Shown: piece after piece, positions 1-8,514 of the stretch
Numbering within the stretch: the first letter of the stretch is position 1
Layout of the letters: every line of letters starts with the position of its first letter
Origin: Deefgea piscis
Lineage (GTDB): Bacteria > Pseudomonadota > Gammaproteobacteria > Burkholderiales > Chitinibacteraceae
NCBI RefSeq assembly: GCF_013284055.1
Contig: NZ_CP054143.1
Span: 1,240,001-1,304,000, forward strand
Length of the DNA: 64,000 nucleotides
Direction: 5' to 3'
Notes under the pieces: generated by a model
The model's input: the letters and a program-made list of their open reading frames with translations, nothing else
Told to the model about the DNA's origin: nothing
Database searches by the model: none
Position numbers and translations under genes: made by a program

Positions 1-108
1 CTGGGGGATTGGTCACTGCAAGTATTGAATCTCGCCGGCGGCCCGCGATATCTGGATTTAAGCCCGCACTTTGATCGGGATAAAACTGTTTTTGAGGCAC
101 AGGCTTAG
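1..108 (+). CDS. C-terminal end of an unidentified protein (partial)
   Basis: The first frame is open from the window edge and ends at TAG 106-108. It gives the last 35 residues of a protein that begins outside the window and ends in FEAQA. The piece is too short to identify, and no domain motif is visible. It reads toward the minus-strand nucleotidyltransferase gene that ends at 142, so the two are convergent with a 33-bp gap. It could in principle be a chance open frame, but the codon choices look coding. Confidence 0.55.
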   Translation: MGDWSLQVLNLAGGPRYLDLSPHFDRDKTVFEAQA

Positions 109-141
109 GGCCTGCTGACGTTGGCTTTGCCTGCCGCTAGT

Positions 142-696
142 TTAGGTTCGCCAGTATAAATTGGGCCATTGCTGTTGCCATCTTTTGAGATGGGCGCGAT
201 CTTGGGCGACGTTAGGCGGCAATCCAGAGCGCCGATTGTGTGCCAGACAGAGTGACCACGCATCGATGAGCCCTGCATCGACCGATAAAATAAGTCCATG
301 TTGAGGATGTTGCTGGGCGGCCAAGCAGGTTGCGGTTTCTGGAAAACGTAAAACTGCATCAATGCTACTGCTGTAAGCTGGAACGCCATATTTGAGATGC
401 ATTCTAGCTTGGTTGCGAACCTGCCAATGAACGCCGTTTAATTTCTTCTGTAATTGATTTTCGAGTTCTTCATCGATCATTCGATCGGTATTTCCGGCAT
501 CAAACCATACAACATCGACATCCGCTAAGGGGGTCGGCTTGGGATAATTATGTGCAACATCCCAGATTAAATTGCGAATCAATCCAGCACAAATCATTGC
601 AGAAGGCAGCGCTAAATCGGCGACTGCGGCAAGGCAATCCATGCGAAATGGATCTGCTTTTAGGTGGTAAATGGTGCTGCGGTACAGGTTTGCCAT
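142..696 (-). CDS. Nucleotidyltransferase-fold family protein (COG3575-like)
   Basis: A 184-residue protein that I recognise as the small bacterial nucleotidyltransferase-like family (DUF925/NTP_transf_6 type). The features seen are an early AGLIRNLIWD segment (residues 37-46), an acidic pair in ADVDVVWFD (D59, D61) placed like the metal-binding aspartates of polymerase-beta-fold enzymes, and a conserved C-terminal tryptophan/arginine-rich end. Length is normal for the family. Its substrate is not known. It stands alone on the minus strand, converging on the fragment at the window edge. No RBS of note is visible. The family call is from memory of the motifs, not from a search. Confidence 0.75.
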   Translation of the reverse strand: MANLYRSTIYHLKADPFRMDCLAAVADLALPSAMICAGLIRNLIWDVAHNYPKPTPLADVDVVWFDAGNTDRMIDEELENQLQKKLNGVHWQVRNQARMHLKYGVPAYSSSIDAVLRFPETATCLAAQQHPQHGLILSVDAGLIDAWSLCLAHNRRSGLPPNVAQDRAHLKRWQQQWPNLYWRT

Positions 697-932
697 TGGT
701 GATCAAGGGGGGACGATGCGCAGTAATTTACGCGGATTTTGAGTATAAAAATACACAGAGCAGGGGTATTTTCTTAGGTTTTGGCGGGGGTGGCGTAACT
801 ATGTCACTGAAAATAATCAGTTTTCTACTTAAGATGCGCAGAATTATTTTAGAACAAATGCATAACACCCTGTTTGAATGGTGTCGCGTTCTACCCAGAA
901 TGAATGGATGAGTGCTAGCAAAAGGAGAGTGA

Positions 933-1571
933 ATGGGGATAGCAGTTCAACTAACAAAAATTTTAGTAGCGTGCAGTTTGCTCGCTGGCTGTGCATTGAA
1001 TGAATCGGTGCCAAGTCCGTCGACAGCCACTCAGCAGATTGCCAGTGAAGTCGCGAATAAAGTCACAGGCGATTCGTCGGCTGCTGCGGCGTCTGCGACA
1101 TCTGCAGCAAGCGCATCGGAGACTTTAACTGCATCAGAGGTTAAAGCGTGTAAGGATAATGGCTATGTGTTTAGCCAAAAAGATATTGATGCGCTGATTT
1201 TGAATGCGTTTAATGAGGCGCGTGGCGAATCGAATGCCGGTATTTTGGCGGTATTGGGCGTCACGATGGCGCGGGTGGATTCGGCGTGTTATCCCGATAC
1301 CGTGCATGATGTGGTGTATCAACGCAAACAGTTTTCTTGGACTTGGCAGCGTGGCACGCCGCGTACTTTAGCTGCAGCTAAAGCGATCGAACCGAAAACC
1401 TATGCCAAGGTTAAAGCCTTGGTCGAAAACTATATCGCGCAGGGCGCGAAACCCAATGGCTCTTTGTTGTATCACGCCAAGAGCGTTAACCCGAGCTGGT
1501 CACGCTCGGCGTCAATTGAGCGCACCAAGGTGATGGGCTCGCATATTTTTTACGATCATCGACGCTGTTAA
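933..1571 (+). CDS. Cell wall hydrolase, SleB-like lipoprotein
   Basis: A 212-residue predicted lipoprotein. The N-terminus carries a signal segment ending in the lipobox LLAG-C20, followed by an Ala/Ser/Thr-rich linker (about residues 25-70). From about residue 88 it matches the Hydrolase_2 (SleB/CwlJ) fold. The signs are the FNEARGES motif with the expected catalytic glutamate, the segment around VVYQRKQFSWT, and the terminal HIFY. Such enzymes cleave peptidoglycan, here presumably from the outer-membrane side of the periplasm. A strong RBS (AGGAG at about 923-927) precedes ATG 933. The stop overlaps by four bases with the stop of the convergent CWC gene. Confidence 0.85.
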   Translation: MGIAVQLTKILVACSLLAGCALNESVPSPSTATQQIASEVANKVTGDSSAAAASATSAASASETLTASEVKACKDNGYVFSQKDIDALILNAFNEARGESNAGILAVLGVTMARVDSACYPDTVHDVVYQRKQFSWTWQRGTPRTLAAAKAIEPKTYAKVKALVENYIAQGAKPNGSLLYHAKSVNPSWSRSASIERTKVMGSHIFYDHRRC

Positions 1572-1789
1572 AGCATTGCGTCGTTCTCTAGCGATTGAAT
1601 TATGCCGTGAGTACGGACGATATCGTTAAGACATTGCGGGCAATAGCAATCGCCTTGACTCGGTAGCGGTAGGCCCTGTGGCAGGTTCATACACCAGCAG
1701 CCACCGTTGTTGCCACCGCTACCGCAGTGAAAGAGTTGGCCACATTGCTGGCACTGTAGCTCACGAATTTTAAGCACGGTTGGCGGCAT
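1568..1789 (-). CDS. Cysteine-rich CWC family protein
   Basis: A 73-residue protein with the spaced cysteines of the CWC family: CQQCG near residue 14, then HCG, a CWC triplet around residue 32, and a C-terminal CYCPQC. This pattern predicts a small zinc-binding protein of unknown role. Its ATG shares a base with the stop of the upstream TonB-like gene (TAATG overlap), so the two are probably translated together. Its own stop overlaps the stop of the cell-wall hydrolase on the other strand. Confidence 0.8.
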   Translation of the reverse strand: MPPTVLKIRELQCQQCGQLFHCGSGGNNGGCWCMNLPQGLPLPSQGDCYCPQCLNDIVRTHGIIQSLENDAML

Positions 1790-2583
1790 TATTGTTGCCA
1801 GCGCACGTGGCGCTCATCGACAAATTCATAATAGCGTAGCAGCATAATCTGCCGATTAGCATCGAGTAGCTCGGCAGGGACCGGGCCAAATGGTGCGGCA
1901 AGTCGAATGATTTGCAAGGCATCTTTATCCAGCTTGGGATTGCCCGATTCTCGGGTGAGGCTGAGCGCCGCAATGCTGCCGTCGGCATTGAGGACGACCC
2001 GAAATTGCATTAAGCCAAATAGCGCTCGGCCATTGTCATCTCGCGGGAAATTTTGCTGGCCGATGCGTTCTACTTTTTGCCGAGTTTGTCGCTCCCAAAT
2101 CCCAAAAATCGCTTTGTTTTTGTCTGAACTTTGGCTGCGAATTGCCCCGTCTTCGGCTTGCGGTGCTTCGAGGTGTTTAATATCGGCATAGTGCGTGAGT
2201 AATGGCTTGCCTTGCCGGCTGGTGCCGACTGCGGTATCTAGCCCGGTGATTTCAACTTCTTTATTGTTGCTCGGAATCACTGGCGTTTTGACCATGCTGG
2301 CGGCGACGACTTTTTTTGGTGCCGGCTTGGCACGATATAGCGGCTTTTCGGCGCTTGCGGCTTTGGTCATCAACGGCGGGCTGGGTTCGGGCGGCGTAAC
2401 TTTGGGTGTTTGCCGTTGTTGCAGCGTCATCTCGATTGCGCCACCGCTGGCGGATTTGGGCTTTTGGGGTTCTTGGGCTGGAATCAGCAATACCAGCAGA
2501 TGCAATAGAATCGCCAAGATAAGCGCCTGCAACAGCCAGTGTTGGGGCGTTTGAGCAGGAATGGCGAAATCATGATGCGACAT
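1789..2583 (-). CDS. TonB-like energy transducer / TonB C-terminal domain protein
   Basis: A 264-residue protein with one N-terminal membrane segment (about residues 17-36), a proline/lysine-rich middle region and a C-terminal domain of about 80 residues. The C-terminal features are FRVVLNADGSIAALSLTRESGNPKLDKDAL followed in separate blocks by APFGPVP, the classic TonB box-binding fold pattern. TonB proteins couple the inner-membrane proton gradient to outer-membrane receptors. No exbB/exbD genes lie beside it, so it may be a lone paralogue or a TonB-domain protein with another role. The gene overlaps the CWC gene downstream. Confidence 0.75.
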   Translation of the reverse strand: MSHHDFAIPAQTPQHWLLQALILAILLHLLVLLIPAQEPQKPKSASGGAIEMTLQQRQTPKVTPPEPSPPLMTKAASAEKPLYRAKPAPKKVVAASMVKTPVIPSNNKEVEITGLDTAVGTSRQGKPLLTHYADIKHLEAPQAEDGAIRSQSSDKNKAIFGIWERQTRQKVERIGQQNFPRDDNGRALFGLMQFRVVLNADGSIAALSLTRESGNPKLDKDALQIIRLAAPFGPVPAELLDANRQIMLLRYYEFVDERHVRWQQ

Positions 2584-2723
2584 GCAAAAAAATCCGAGTG
2601 GGAAAGCGGCTTCATTCTATCGTGAAGTTTGGATAGGCGGGCGATGTTGAATATATTGCTGGGCGCTAAAGTACTGATTTTTATCAGAATGGCAAAAAAA
2701 ACAAAAATATTTTAAAAAAAGAC

Positions 2724-2752
2724 TTACCGTTTTAAAAAATATAGGGTATTAT
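2724..2752 (+). promoter_or_regulatory. Probable tRNA-Gln promoter
   Basis: TTACCG (2724-2729) and TATTAT (2747-2752) lie 17 bp apart and are followed by a GC-rich stretch, as in promoters under stringent control. The -35 match is weak. The call rests on position, about 50 bp upstream of the tRNA. Confidence 0.4.
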
Positions 2753-2804
2753 CCGCCCCCTAACTTGCTGAATGTGATTCACACAGTCAACAAGGCTAGT
2801 CGCT

Positions 2805-2881
2805 AGGGGAGTCGCCAAGTTGGTTAAGGCACTGGATTTTGATTCCAGCATGCGAAGGTTCGAATCCTTCTTCCCCTGCCA
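2805..2881 (+). tRNA. tRNA-Gln (TTG), CCA encoded
   Basis: A full cloverleaf can be drawn. The acceptor AGGGGAG pairs with TTCCCCT, the D-arm GCCAAGTTGGTTAAGGC is present, and the anticodon loop TTTTGAT gives anticodon TTG. The T-arm is GAAGG TTCGAAT CCTTC, and G73 is followed by encoded CCA. A terminator follows closely, so it is a single-gene unit. Confidence 0.95.
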
Positions 2882-2891
2882 AGAATTGTAT

Positions 2892-2920
2892 AAAAAAGAG
2901 TCGCGATGCGGCTCTTTTTT
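2892..2920 (+). terminator. Rho-independent terminator after tRNA-Gln
   Basis: AAGAGTCGC and GCGGCTCTT form a hairpin with a short GAT loop and one mismatch, and a run of six T follows. Confidence 0.85.
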
Positions 2921-3006
2921 ATTGCCTGCAATTTTTAATTCAGATGTATTTATCGGCAGCGCTTTATGAATATAAGCTAGCTATAAATACCCCCCTGTTA
3001 CCTTGC

Positions 3007-3513
3007 TTAGTTGCTTAAGACCGCTTTGACTTCTCGCTCGCCTAGATCGGCGGCACCTCGGTAGCCGGAACGGCGCAGTGCAATACCCCATTGTTCGACA
3101 ATCGGGGCAAAATCTTCTGCACGACGAACGCTACTCAATAATTCAGCCAAGCGCTGCTCCCAATTTTGCCCGAGATATTCTTGCGTCACTTGCATAATCA
3201 CTTGGCGTGCGGCTTCGATTTGGCGCTGCTGCTTAAGGTCTTGCCCTAGATCGGGTGCGAGCGTGCTCGGGCCGGTGAATGTGCGTTGATTGAGGATTTG
3301 TTCCGGTGTTGCTGAGTTGATTAATCCCAGATTTTGTAGCTTTAAAAGAATCTCGACTACATCGATCTGTGGCAGCATTTCAATCAAAGCGTAATGATGT
3401 CGGCTGCCATCAATCAAGAGCAAGATCTGCCGCTCTTTTTGGCTGATTAAACCGCTGCGCTGCGCTATTTCTTGTTGGCCGATTGAGGTTTTAGAATAAA
3501 TAGTTTTTTCCAT
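3007..3513 (-). CDS. Uncharacterised protein with winged-helix-like N-terminus
   Basis: A 168-residue cytoplasmic protein from the ATG at 3511-3513; a longer frame to a TTG at 3558 exists but looks unlikely. The N-terminus runs SKTSIGQQEIAQRSG, then ERQILLLIDGSRHHYALIEML and a helix pair. It resembles the small 'KT.KG..EI' domain common in Betaproteobacteria, often attached to signalling or pilus-related proteins. I cannot name a function. The second half is helical, with no catalytic motif that I recognise. It is followed on the chromosome by the NTF2-fold gene, in the same direction but about 100 bp apart. Confidence 0.65.
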   Translation of the reverse strand: MEKTIYSKTSIGQQEIAQRSGLISQKERQILLLIDGSRHHYALIEMLPQIDVVEILLKLQNLGLINSATPEQILNQRTFTGPSTLAPDLGQDLKQQRQIEAARQVIMQVTQEYLGQNWEQRLAELLSSVRRAEDFAPIVEQWGIALRRSGYRGAADLGEREVKAVLSN

Positions 3514-3615
3514 GATGGCACTCGGCGGCGATGACACATGGTTTATATATAAGCTCAAACTGATGTAGTAAGTAAAAACTAACTACATGCTGTTGCATAA
3601 AATAAACAAACTAAT

Positions 3616-4140
3616 TTATGAGTGCTGAATTGGTCGATGAATGATATCGCGCAGCGCTTCTTCGGCTTGCACTAATAGTGGGGCTTGTTGTTTGCGGCGA
3701 TCCACATCCAATAGCGGCGTTTGCTGTTTGCGACGTTCTGGATCATAAAAATGGATTTTGTGGGCGGCCGCGCCATTTTCAAATTGGATCACTCCGGCGA
3801 TTTTCCACGTTTGCTCGATACGCTTGAGGTGATAGCTGGTTTGGTATTCCCATGGGCTGCCATCATTGCGAATGACGCGCCAGCGTAATTGAGCGCTGGC
3901 TAAATCAGCACTGATTTGCATGATGCTGAGAATGGTATAGGTGGCGTCGTGAAAGCCTTGTGCTGCGTACCAAGTAAATAATGCGTGCGTGGTTTCACGT
4001 AGCGCATCCATTTCGGGCCAATCGGTGCGTTCTTCATTGATGAGCGTAAAAAAAGGCATGGCAAATAAATTGCAGACGCCATCGACATCGAGTTTGGTGT
4101 AGACCGTGGCAAAGTCTTCAAAAAATTCTTCTAAATTCAT
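3616..4140 (-). CDS. SnoaL/NTF2-like fold protein with duplicated tail motif
   Basis: A 174-residue protein. Residues 1-125 fit the NTF2/SnoaL-like cone fold: an N-terminal helix (LEEFFEDFATVYTKLDVDGV), a middle LRWRVIRNDGSPWEYQTSYHLKR strand pair in separate blocks, and WKIAGVIQFE. Such proteins are often small-molecule-binding or enzyme-like, and no function can be assigned here. The tail has two adjacent 12-residue units (DPERRKQQTPLL and DVDRRKQQAPLL), an imperfect 36-bp tandem duplication at about 3666-3740. The ATG at 4138-4140 is followed by MNLEEFF. Confidence 0.65.
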   Translation of the reverse strand: MNLEEFFEDFATVYTKLDVDGVCNLFAMPFFTLINEERTDWPEMDALRETTHALFTWYAAQGFHDATYTILSIMQISADLASAQLRWRVIRNDGSPWEYQTSYHLKRIEQTWKIAGVIQFENGAAAHKIHFYDPERRKQQTPLLDVDRRKQQAPLLVQAEEALRDIIHRPIQHS

Positions 4141-4389
4141 TCAGAAAACCTTTCTTTAAACCGACTTCAAAATTGTTTGTTAGTAAATTATAAATGATTC
4201 TCAATGAAGTATGGGTTTTTACTTATATAGTGATGCACTTTTGGATGCAGATTTTCCTGCTTTGCAACGACCATGCTGTTGATCGATTGAATCGGGTTGT
4301 TCTGCTTGAAATTATGACTTTCATCGCCATCTATAAAAATATTCAGTTGTATTCATTTAATTAAAGCCAAGTCTTTGTAGGAGTTGTTC

Positions 4390-4668
4390 ATGGTTCAAGC
4401 TACTGCCAGCCATTTATTGGTAAAAACTGAAGCCCAGTGCGAAGCACTGAAACAAGAAATCTTAGCGGGTGCTGATTTTGCCGCCGTTGCTAAAGCCAAT
4501 TCAAACTGCCCATCATCAGCACAAGGTGGTGCTTTGGGTTCGTTTGGCCCTGGCATGATGGTGCCTGAGTTTGATAAAGTCGTTTTTAGCGCGCCATTAA
4601 ATGAAGTGCAAGGTCCGGTGAAAACGCAATTTGGTTATCACTTATTGGTGGTTACTAGCCGCGGTTAA
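4390..4668 (+). CDS. Parvulin-type peptidyl-prolyl cis-trans isomerase
   Basis: A 92-residue single-domain parvulin (PpiC family), the usual length of the stand-alone cytoplasmic form. The visible motifs are the start ASHLLVKTEAQCEAL, then FAAVAKANSNCPSSAQGGALG, FGPGMMVPEFDKVVFSAP and the C-terminal KTQFGYHLL. It catalyses cis-trans isomerisation of Xaa-Pro bonds. ATG 4390 is preceded by AGGAG at 4379-4383 with a six-base spacer, which settles the start over an in-frame TTG at 4384. A terminator shared with the convergent OmpA gene follows. Confidence 0.9.
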   Translation: MVQATASHLLVKTEAQCEALKQEILAGADFAAVAKANSNCPSSAQGGALGSFGPGMMVPEFDKVVFSAPLNEVQGPVKTQFGYHLLVVTSRG

Positions 4669-4683
4669 GCAGCCTGCGCGAAT

Positions 4684-4722
4684 AAAAAAACACCGCCAAT
4701 TTAAAATGGCGGTGTTTTTTTT
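4684..4722. terminator. Bidirectional terminator between ppiC-like and OmpA-like genes
   Basis: CACCGCCA (4691-4698) pairs with TGGCGGTG (4707-4714). The stem is flanked by A-runs and T-runs on both sides, so it can stop both convergent transcripts. Confidence 0.9.
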
Positions 4723-4745
4723 ATGCCCAATTGCACAGGCAGTGT

Positions 4746-5393
4746 TTATTGCTGTGCTGGCTCGGCAACAAAAATCTCCACTCGGCGGTTTTGTGCACGA
4801 CCCGCTGCGGTGTCGTTGCTGGCCACTGGGTTGCTTGAGCCCATGCCGTCGATTGTCATACGCTGACTGGCCACGCCTTGGCTGGCGAGATAGTTACGCG
4901 TTGCTGCGGCACGATTCACTGATAATGGATTATTGATCGCATCGCTACCGGTATTGTCCGTGTAGCCCACAATGCGTACTTGTGTTGCTTTGTTTTGATT
5001 GAGTGTTTGCGCTAGGCGATTCAAAATCGGTTGCATGCTTGGTTTAATGGTTGAGCTACCGACGGCAAATGAGAAATCTGCCGGGATTTCGAGTTTCAAT
5101 TCATTGTTGGGTGTTTTGCTGACTTCAATACCAGTGCCTTGCGCTGCTTGTTCCATGGCGAGGCGTTGCTTTTCCATATTTGATGACCAGAGGTAAGCAC
5201 CTAAGGCACCCGCTGCGGCACCAATTGCTGCATCACGGCCAGTATGGCTACCTTTAGAGGCCTTGCTAATCCCCGCGCCAAGGGCTGCGCCACCGAGGGC
5301 ACCAAGCACTGAATTTTGTGTTGTTGACATGTTTGAGCAGCCAGTTGCGACCAAGCTGAAAGCAACCAATGCGGGTAAAAGAGCACGTTTCAT
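4746..5393 (-). CDS. OmpA-family lipoprotein (YiaD-like)
   Basis: A 215-residue lipoprotein. The signal peptide ends in a lipobox-like VATGC (C19). Residues 28-65 form a glycine-zipper region (LGALGGAALGAGI, then AAIGAAAGALGAYL). The OmpA peptidoglycan-binding domain spans about residues 100-210, with FAVGSSTIKPSMQ, VGYTDNTGSD, LSVNRAAATRNYL and the terminal NRRVEIF. It anchors the outer membrane to peptidoglycan non-covalently. It is monocistronic, with its own terminator downstream. Confidence 0.9.
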   Translation of the reverse strand: MKRALLPALVAFSLVATGCSNMSTTQNSVLGALGGAALGAGISKASKGSHTGRDAAIGAAAGALGAYLWSSNMEKQRLAMEQAAQGTGIEVSKTPNNELKLEIPADFSFAVGSSTIKPSMQPILNRLAQTLNQNKATQVRIVGYTDNTGSDAINNPLSVNRAAATRNYLASQGVASQRMTIDGMGSSNPVASNDTAAGRAQNRRVEIFVAEPAQQ

Positions 5394-5885
5394 GGTGTAT
5401 TCCTTTCATAAAAATTGATAAGGGCAATCAAAACACTATCTATGCCATTAAGCTATAGAAAATTACCCAAATTCAGGTGATTCTCATCACATTATCCGTA
5501 GTCCATTGCGTTTTTGGCGGCGGATGAACCATCATAAGCAAAAATTTCACGCTGTTTTTGTCTTCAGCTCAATGGTCGATTTGGGGGAGGAAAGGTTGAA
5601 ACTCGACGCGTTTATTCCGCCAAGGCGTTGGCTTGGCGGCGATTATTCTGGATGTTTAAAGCATTTTGATGGATGGGTATGGTGCAGCTCGCGCTGGCAT
5701 TGACTGCCGATCGCAAGAGATTGAAGTGTACTTTTGATGCTGATTCAGCTGGGCGTGGTTTGGCTTGTTTCGCGCGATCTGATCGATTAGATCTTGCTCT
5801 GCTTAGTTTTGGTTCACATTAACTGCGGTACTAAAGGGTATTGTAATGCAGCCTTTTATGAAAAAAGGCTGCGATGATATACCCT
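5394..5885. other. Gene-free stretch between OmpA and TerB-DUF697 genes
   Basis: I see no convincing gene. The part near 5400-5500 must hold the OmpA promoter. A small palindrome GTGAT-TCTC-ATCAC lies at about 5476-5490. A 65-codon plus-strand frame at 5506-5703 has no RBS and no recognisable features. The right end holds a family palindrome at 5836-5884. Confidence 0.6.
5836..5884. repeat. GGTATTGC-family palindrome, copy 1
   Basis: GGGTAT and ATACCC ends enclose GCAGCCTTTT / AAAAGGCTGC arms. It lies one base behind the stop of the TerB-DUF697 gene, where the hairpin can also act as a transcription terminator. Confidence 0.75.
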
Positions 5886-6845
5886 TTACTTGCCTTTAAC
5901 TAAGGCCATGATTTCAGTGGCATTGAGCGTACTAGCTCGCTGCTGAATCTCAGGCAGGTATTTGGTTTGCAGATCTTTTGCTGGTGCCAAGGTTTCTTGA
6001 AAGCTCTGCTGGAGTAACGCTGCGCTCATTTGGCGCCCGCCAGCGTAATAGCGTTTGGCAACTTGACCTAGGGCATAGGTGCTGGCAAAAGAAAATGCCA
6101 TGCCCGTTGCTGCGCCGCCTAAAGTCTTGCCCCATTTACCGCCAACTTTACCGAACAAACCACCGACCAGTTTACGGCCAAATTGTTCGAGATATTGCGA
6201 AGTTAAGCCCACACCGACGGTGGATAAAAATTCGCGGATATGGCCTTGATCTAATTCGTAGCCATAGCGTTGGCCAATGTTGTAAACCATTTTGATTTGC
6301 AGTGGGATAATCGCTACCGAGGCCCAAGTTTGCGGCAGCAGCTCGAGTGCGCCATTGAGGATGGCAGATTTTAAAATACTGCTATCGATAGCCGCTTGAT
6401 CAACAATCGGCTGGCTGGTGGGCTGAGCGTTGATTGGCTGGTTCGTGAATAAGGGCGTGCTGTTTTGTCCGGCCGCGGCCAAGGAGTCCGCTTCTTGCTG
6501 AAACAAGGTGGTTGTCGGGTTGTTGAGGGCTAAGCACGATTTAAGCTCGGCTAAAAATTGTTGTTCTGCCGCGCTGGTGCTGCCATCGGCATCACAGACG
6601 CACACCGCCATCTCATAGGCAAATTGGCGCTCGGCCTCGCTACTCAATTGCATACACACTGAGGCTAAGTTCACGCGCTTAAATAAAACATCTTGATATA
6701 AGCGGGTTAAATCAATGCCGCTGTCTTGGCCTAAAGATTGCGCCAATCCGCGGATATGTTCGCGCTCGCGCTCATCATTATTGCCATCGGCAAACGCGGC
6801 CAGTAGCGCAATGGTGAGAATGGCTTGTTGTTGTGCGGCTTGCAT
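5886..6845 (-). CDS. TerB-like / DUF697 (YcjF-type) membrane-associated protein
   Basis: A 319-residue protein. Residues 1-110 are a TerB-like helical domain (ILTIALLAAFADGN, then EREHIRGLA and CDADGSTSAAEQQFL). A low-complexity Q/P/N linker follows at about 115-150. Residues 155-260 fit the DUF697 family (ILNGALELLPQTWASVAIIPLQ in blocks, IKMVYNIGQRYGYEL, GLFGKVGGKWGKTLGGAATG), where glycine-rich hydrophobic stretches suggest membrane contact. The biochemical role of this architecture is unknown; TerB-like domains occur in tellurite and stress systems. It is a single gene with a palindromic repeat right behind its stop. Confidence 0.75.
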   Translation of the reverse strand: MQAAQQQAILTIALLAAFADGNNDEREREHIRGLAQSLGQDSGIDLTRLYQDVLFKRVNLASVCMQLSSEAERQFAYEMAVCVCDADGSTSAAEQQFLAELKSCLALNNPTTTLFQQEADSLAAAGQNSTPLFTNQPINAQPTSQPIVDQAAIDSSILKSAILNGALELLPQTWASVAIIPLQIKMVYNIGQRYGYELDQGHIREFLSTVGVGLTSQYLEQFGRKLVGGLFGKVGGKWGKTLGGAATGMAFSFASTYALGQVAKRYYAGGRQMSAALLQQSFQETLAPAKDLQTKYLPEIQQRASTLNATEIMALVKGK

Positions 6846-6925
6846 GATGTGCCCTTATAAAGTGGTTTTTTACTAGACCCATTCGCTATGGCTTTGTTCC
6901 CAATGGTTTATTTTTACCGCGGACC

Positions 6926-7618
6926 TTAACGCAGATACTGTAGAAGTCGGCCACGATAGGCGCTACCGTCATTGAGCGCTTGGGTCAGCATGGTTTCGTG
7001 CAGGCTAAAGCCACGCAGGGCCATTTGCTTATGAAAGGCGCTACGATTACTGCGATTGGGATCGATAATTAAAATTTCGGCGGTGGCTGCGGCATGTTGA
7101 TCGATAAAGGCTGCCAACACTTCAGGATGTCCACGCTCGTAGAGCACGTCGCTGCCAATAATCAGATCAAATTCGCCTAAATCATCATTGATACGTCCCC
7201 AGTTACCGGTGCAATATTTTAATTTTGGCAGGGTATTGAGCTGTAAATTGGCTGTTAGAAATTGCTCGGTGAGTGGATGGCAATCGCTAGCGGTAATATC
7301 GCCGAGCCGACGATGAATCACCATACTCGCCAGTGCCAAGCCGCAGCCGATTTCCAGTACACGACGGCCAGCTAAATCATAGCTTTGCATTAAGTCGGCG
7401 AGTTTTTGTGATGAAGGCCAAATTTGCCCAAATAAAGGCCAGCAGGCTTCAGAAATCCCTGCGGCTTCAGCTTCACCCAGAGGGTCATAAAATTGTTGTC
7501 GATCGAGTAAAGCGCGAATATTGAGATCAGCCCCGCCAGCGACGGCAACGGGGAGTTGTTTGACTTGATAGCCAAACGGAACAGCATGGAGCATGACAGC
7601 CTTGGGCATGTGCAGCAC
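6926..7618 (-). CDS. Class I SAM-dependent methyltransferase (METTL21-like)
   Basis: A 230-residue Rossmann-fold methyltransferase. Motif I is VLEIGCGLALAS (about residues 84-95). An acidic residue follows in TASDCHPL, and motif IV is FDLIIGSDVLYERGHPE. The upstream WPSSQKLADLM block matches the protein-lysine or nicotinamide methyltransferase-like group (METTL21/Hnmt-like), so a protein substrate is likely but unproven. Either M1 or M4 (MPKAV) could be the start. It is separate from its neighbours. Confidence 0.8.
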   Translation of the reverse strand: MLHMPKAVMLHAVPFGYQVKQLPVAVAGGADLNIRALLDRQQFYDPLGEAEAAGISEACWPLFGQIWPSSQKLADLMQSYDLAGRRVLEIGCGLALASMVIHRRLGDITASDCHPLTEQFLTANLQLNTLPKLKYCTGNWGRINDDLGEFDLIIGSDVLYERGHPEVLAAFIDQHAAATAEILIIDPNRSNRSAFHKQMALRGFSLHETMLTQALNDGSAYRGRLLQYLR

Positions 7619-7749
7619 TGAATGCTAGTCGAACCGACAGGGCGCAGGGCGCTTTGCAAGGCGAGGAGTAAACGGCGGGGCAGAGGTGCGAGTGATGAAT
7701 CGTTTTTCATACTAACATCTCTTGCGAATTGGTGATGCGTACTTCTGCT

Positions 7750-8514
7750 TTAACGCAGTTGGGCGGCCTTTAAAATCGCGTTTAATTCCCCGCTCGCTTG
7801 CATTTTGGCCAGGCCTTGATTAAAGCGTTGCAGCAAGAGCTCGGCATTGGGTGTCTTTCGGCTAATCAATAAATACATGGGCTCTTCATGAATAATTTGT
7901 GTGCTGATATTGAGTTGCTCTAAGGCTTTGCTGCCTAAATTGTGACGAATGAGGTGCATGCCGACCGCCTCTTCGCAAGGAAAAGCATCGATGCGTTTCG
8001 CGAGGAGTTTGGCAAAGTTTTGTGCATCGTTATTGCCAATATCACTTTGTAGTTGTTGGCTTTGTATGAGTTGAGTTAATGCTTCCCCATAAAAATACCC
8101 ATGCGTCAGTCCCAGCCGATGGCCTTTTAAATCCTTGAGATGCGACCAATAAATTGGTCGATCACGATGAAAAAACAACACGACTTTGCTGCGATACACC
8201 GGGTCGCTGTATAAAAAATCTTGTCGGCGTTCTGCATTATCAACCCAGAGTAGGCTGCCATTCACCTTGCCACTGCGTGCCACATCGAGCGATCTTTTCC
8301 ATGGATAAAATTGATATTTCACCTGAATGTTTTCTAGGGCAAAAGCGCGGCTGACAATTTGGCTGGCGTAGCCATATTGCGGCAGGTTTGCGCCGAGTAA
8401 TGGTGGCCATTCGCCATTGGCAAGCTCAATCTCTTGTGGCGCTGCAAAGCTGCAAGCCGCAAAAAATAGCGTCAGAGTAAACAATAAAATGCGCGGCATA
8501 GCGGTGAAATTCAA
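7750..8514 (-). CDS. Periplasmic substrate-binding protein (SBP_bac_3 family)
   Basis: A 254-residue secreted protein with an N-terminal hydrophobic signal ending near SFAAP. The mature part reads as an amino-acid-type binding protein: ELANGEWPPLLG, LENIQVKYQFYPWKRSLDVARSG in blocks, GSLLWVDNAERRQDFLYSDPVY and DLKGHRLGLTHGY. No ABC transporter permease or ATPase is beside it, which is common for this subgroup in Betaproteobacteria. These orphan proteins may work as sensors or share a transporter. The ligand is unknown. A second member lies at 24157. Confidence 0.8.
   Translation of the reverse strand: MNFTAMPRILLFTLTLFFAACSFAAPQEIELANGEWPPLLGANLPQYGYASQIVSRAFALENIQVKYQFYPWKRSLDVARSGKVNGSLLWVDNAERRQDFLYSDPVYRSKVVLFFHRDRPIYWSHLKDLKGHRLGLTHGYFYGEALTQLIQSQQLQSDIGNNDAQNFAKLLAKRIDAFPCEEAVGMHLIRHNLGSKALEQLNISTQIIHEEPMYLLISRKTPNAELLLQRFNQGLAKMQASGELNAILKAAQLR

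Noticed and set aside
552-911. Plus-strand frame of 119 codons
   Set aside because: It runs antisense to the nucleotidyltransferase-fold gene and has no RBS or protein-like pattern.
4187-4207. ATGATTCTCA-like stretch before the NTF2-fold gene as a Fur box
   Set aside because: The half-sites do not form a convincing inverted repeat.
5476-5490. GTGAT-TCTC-ATCAC as an operator for the OmpA gene
   Set aside because: Arms of only five bases; too weak to call.
5506-5703. 65-codon frame in a gap
   Set aside because: No RBS, no recognisable motif, unusual composition.
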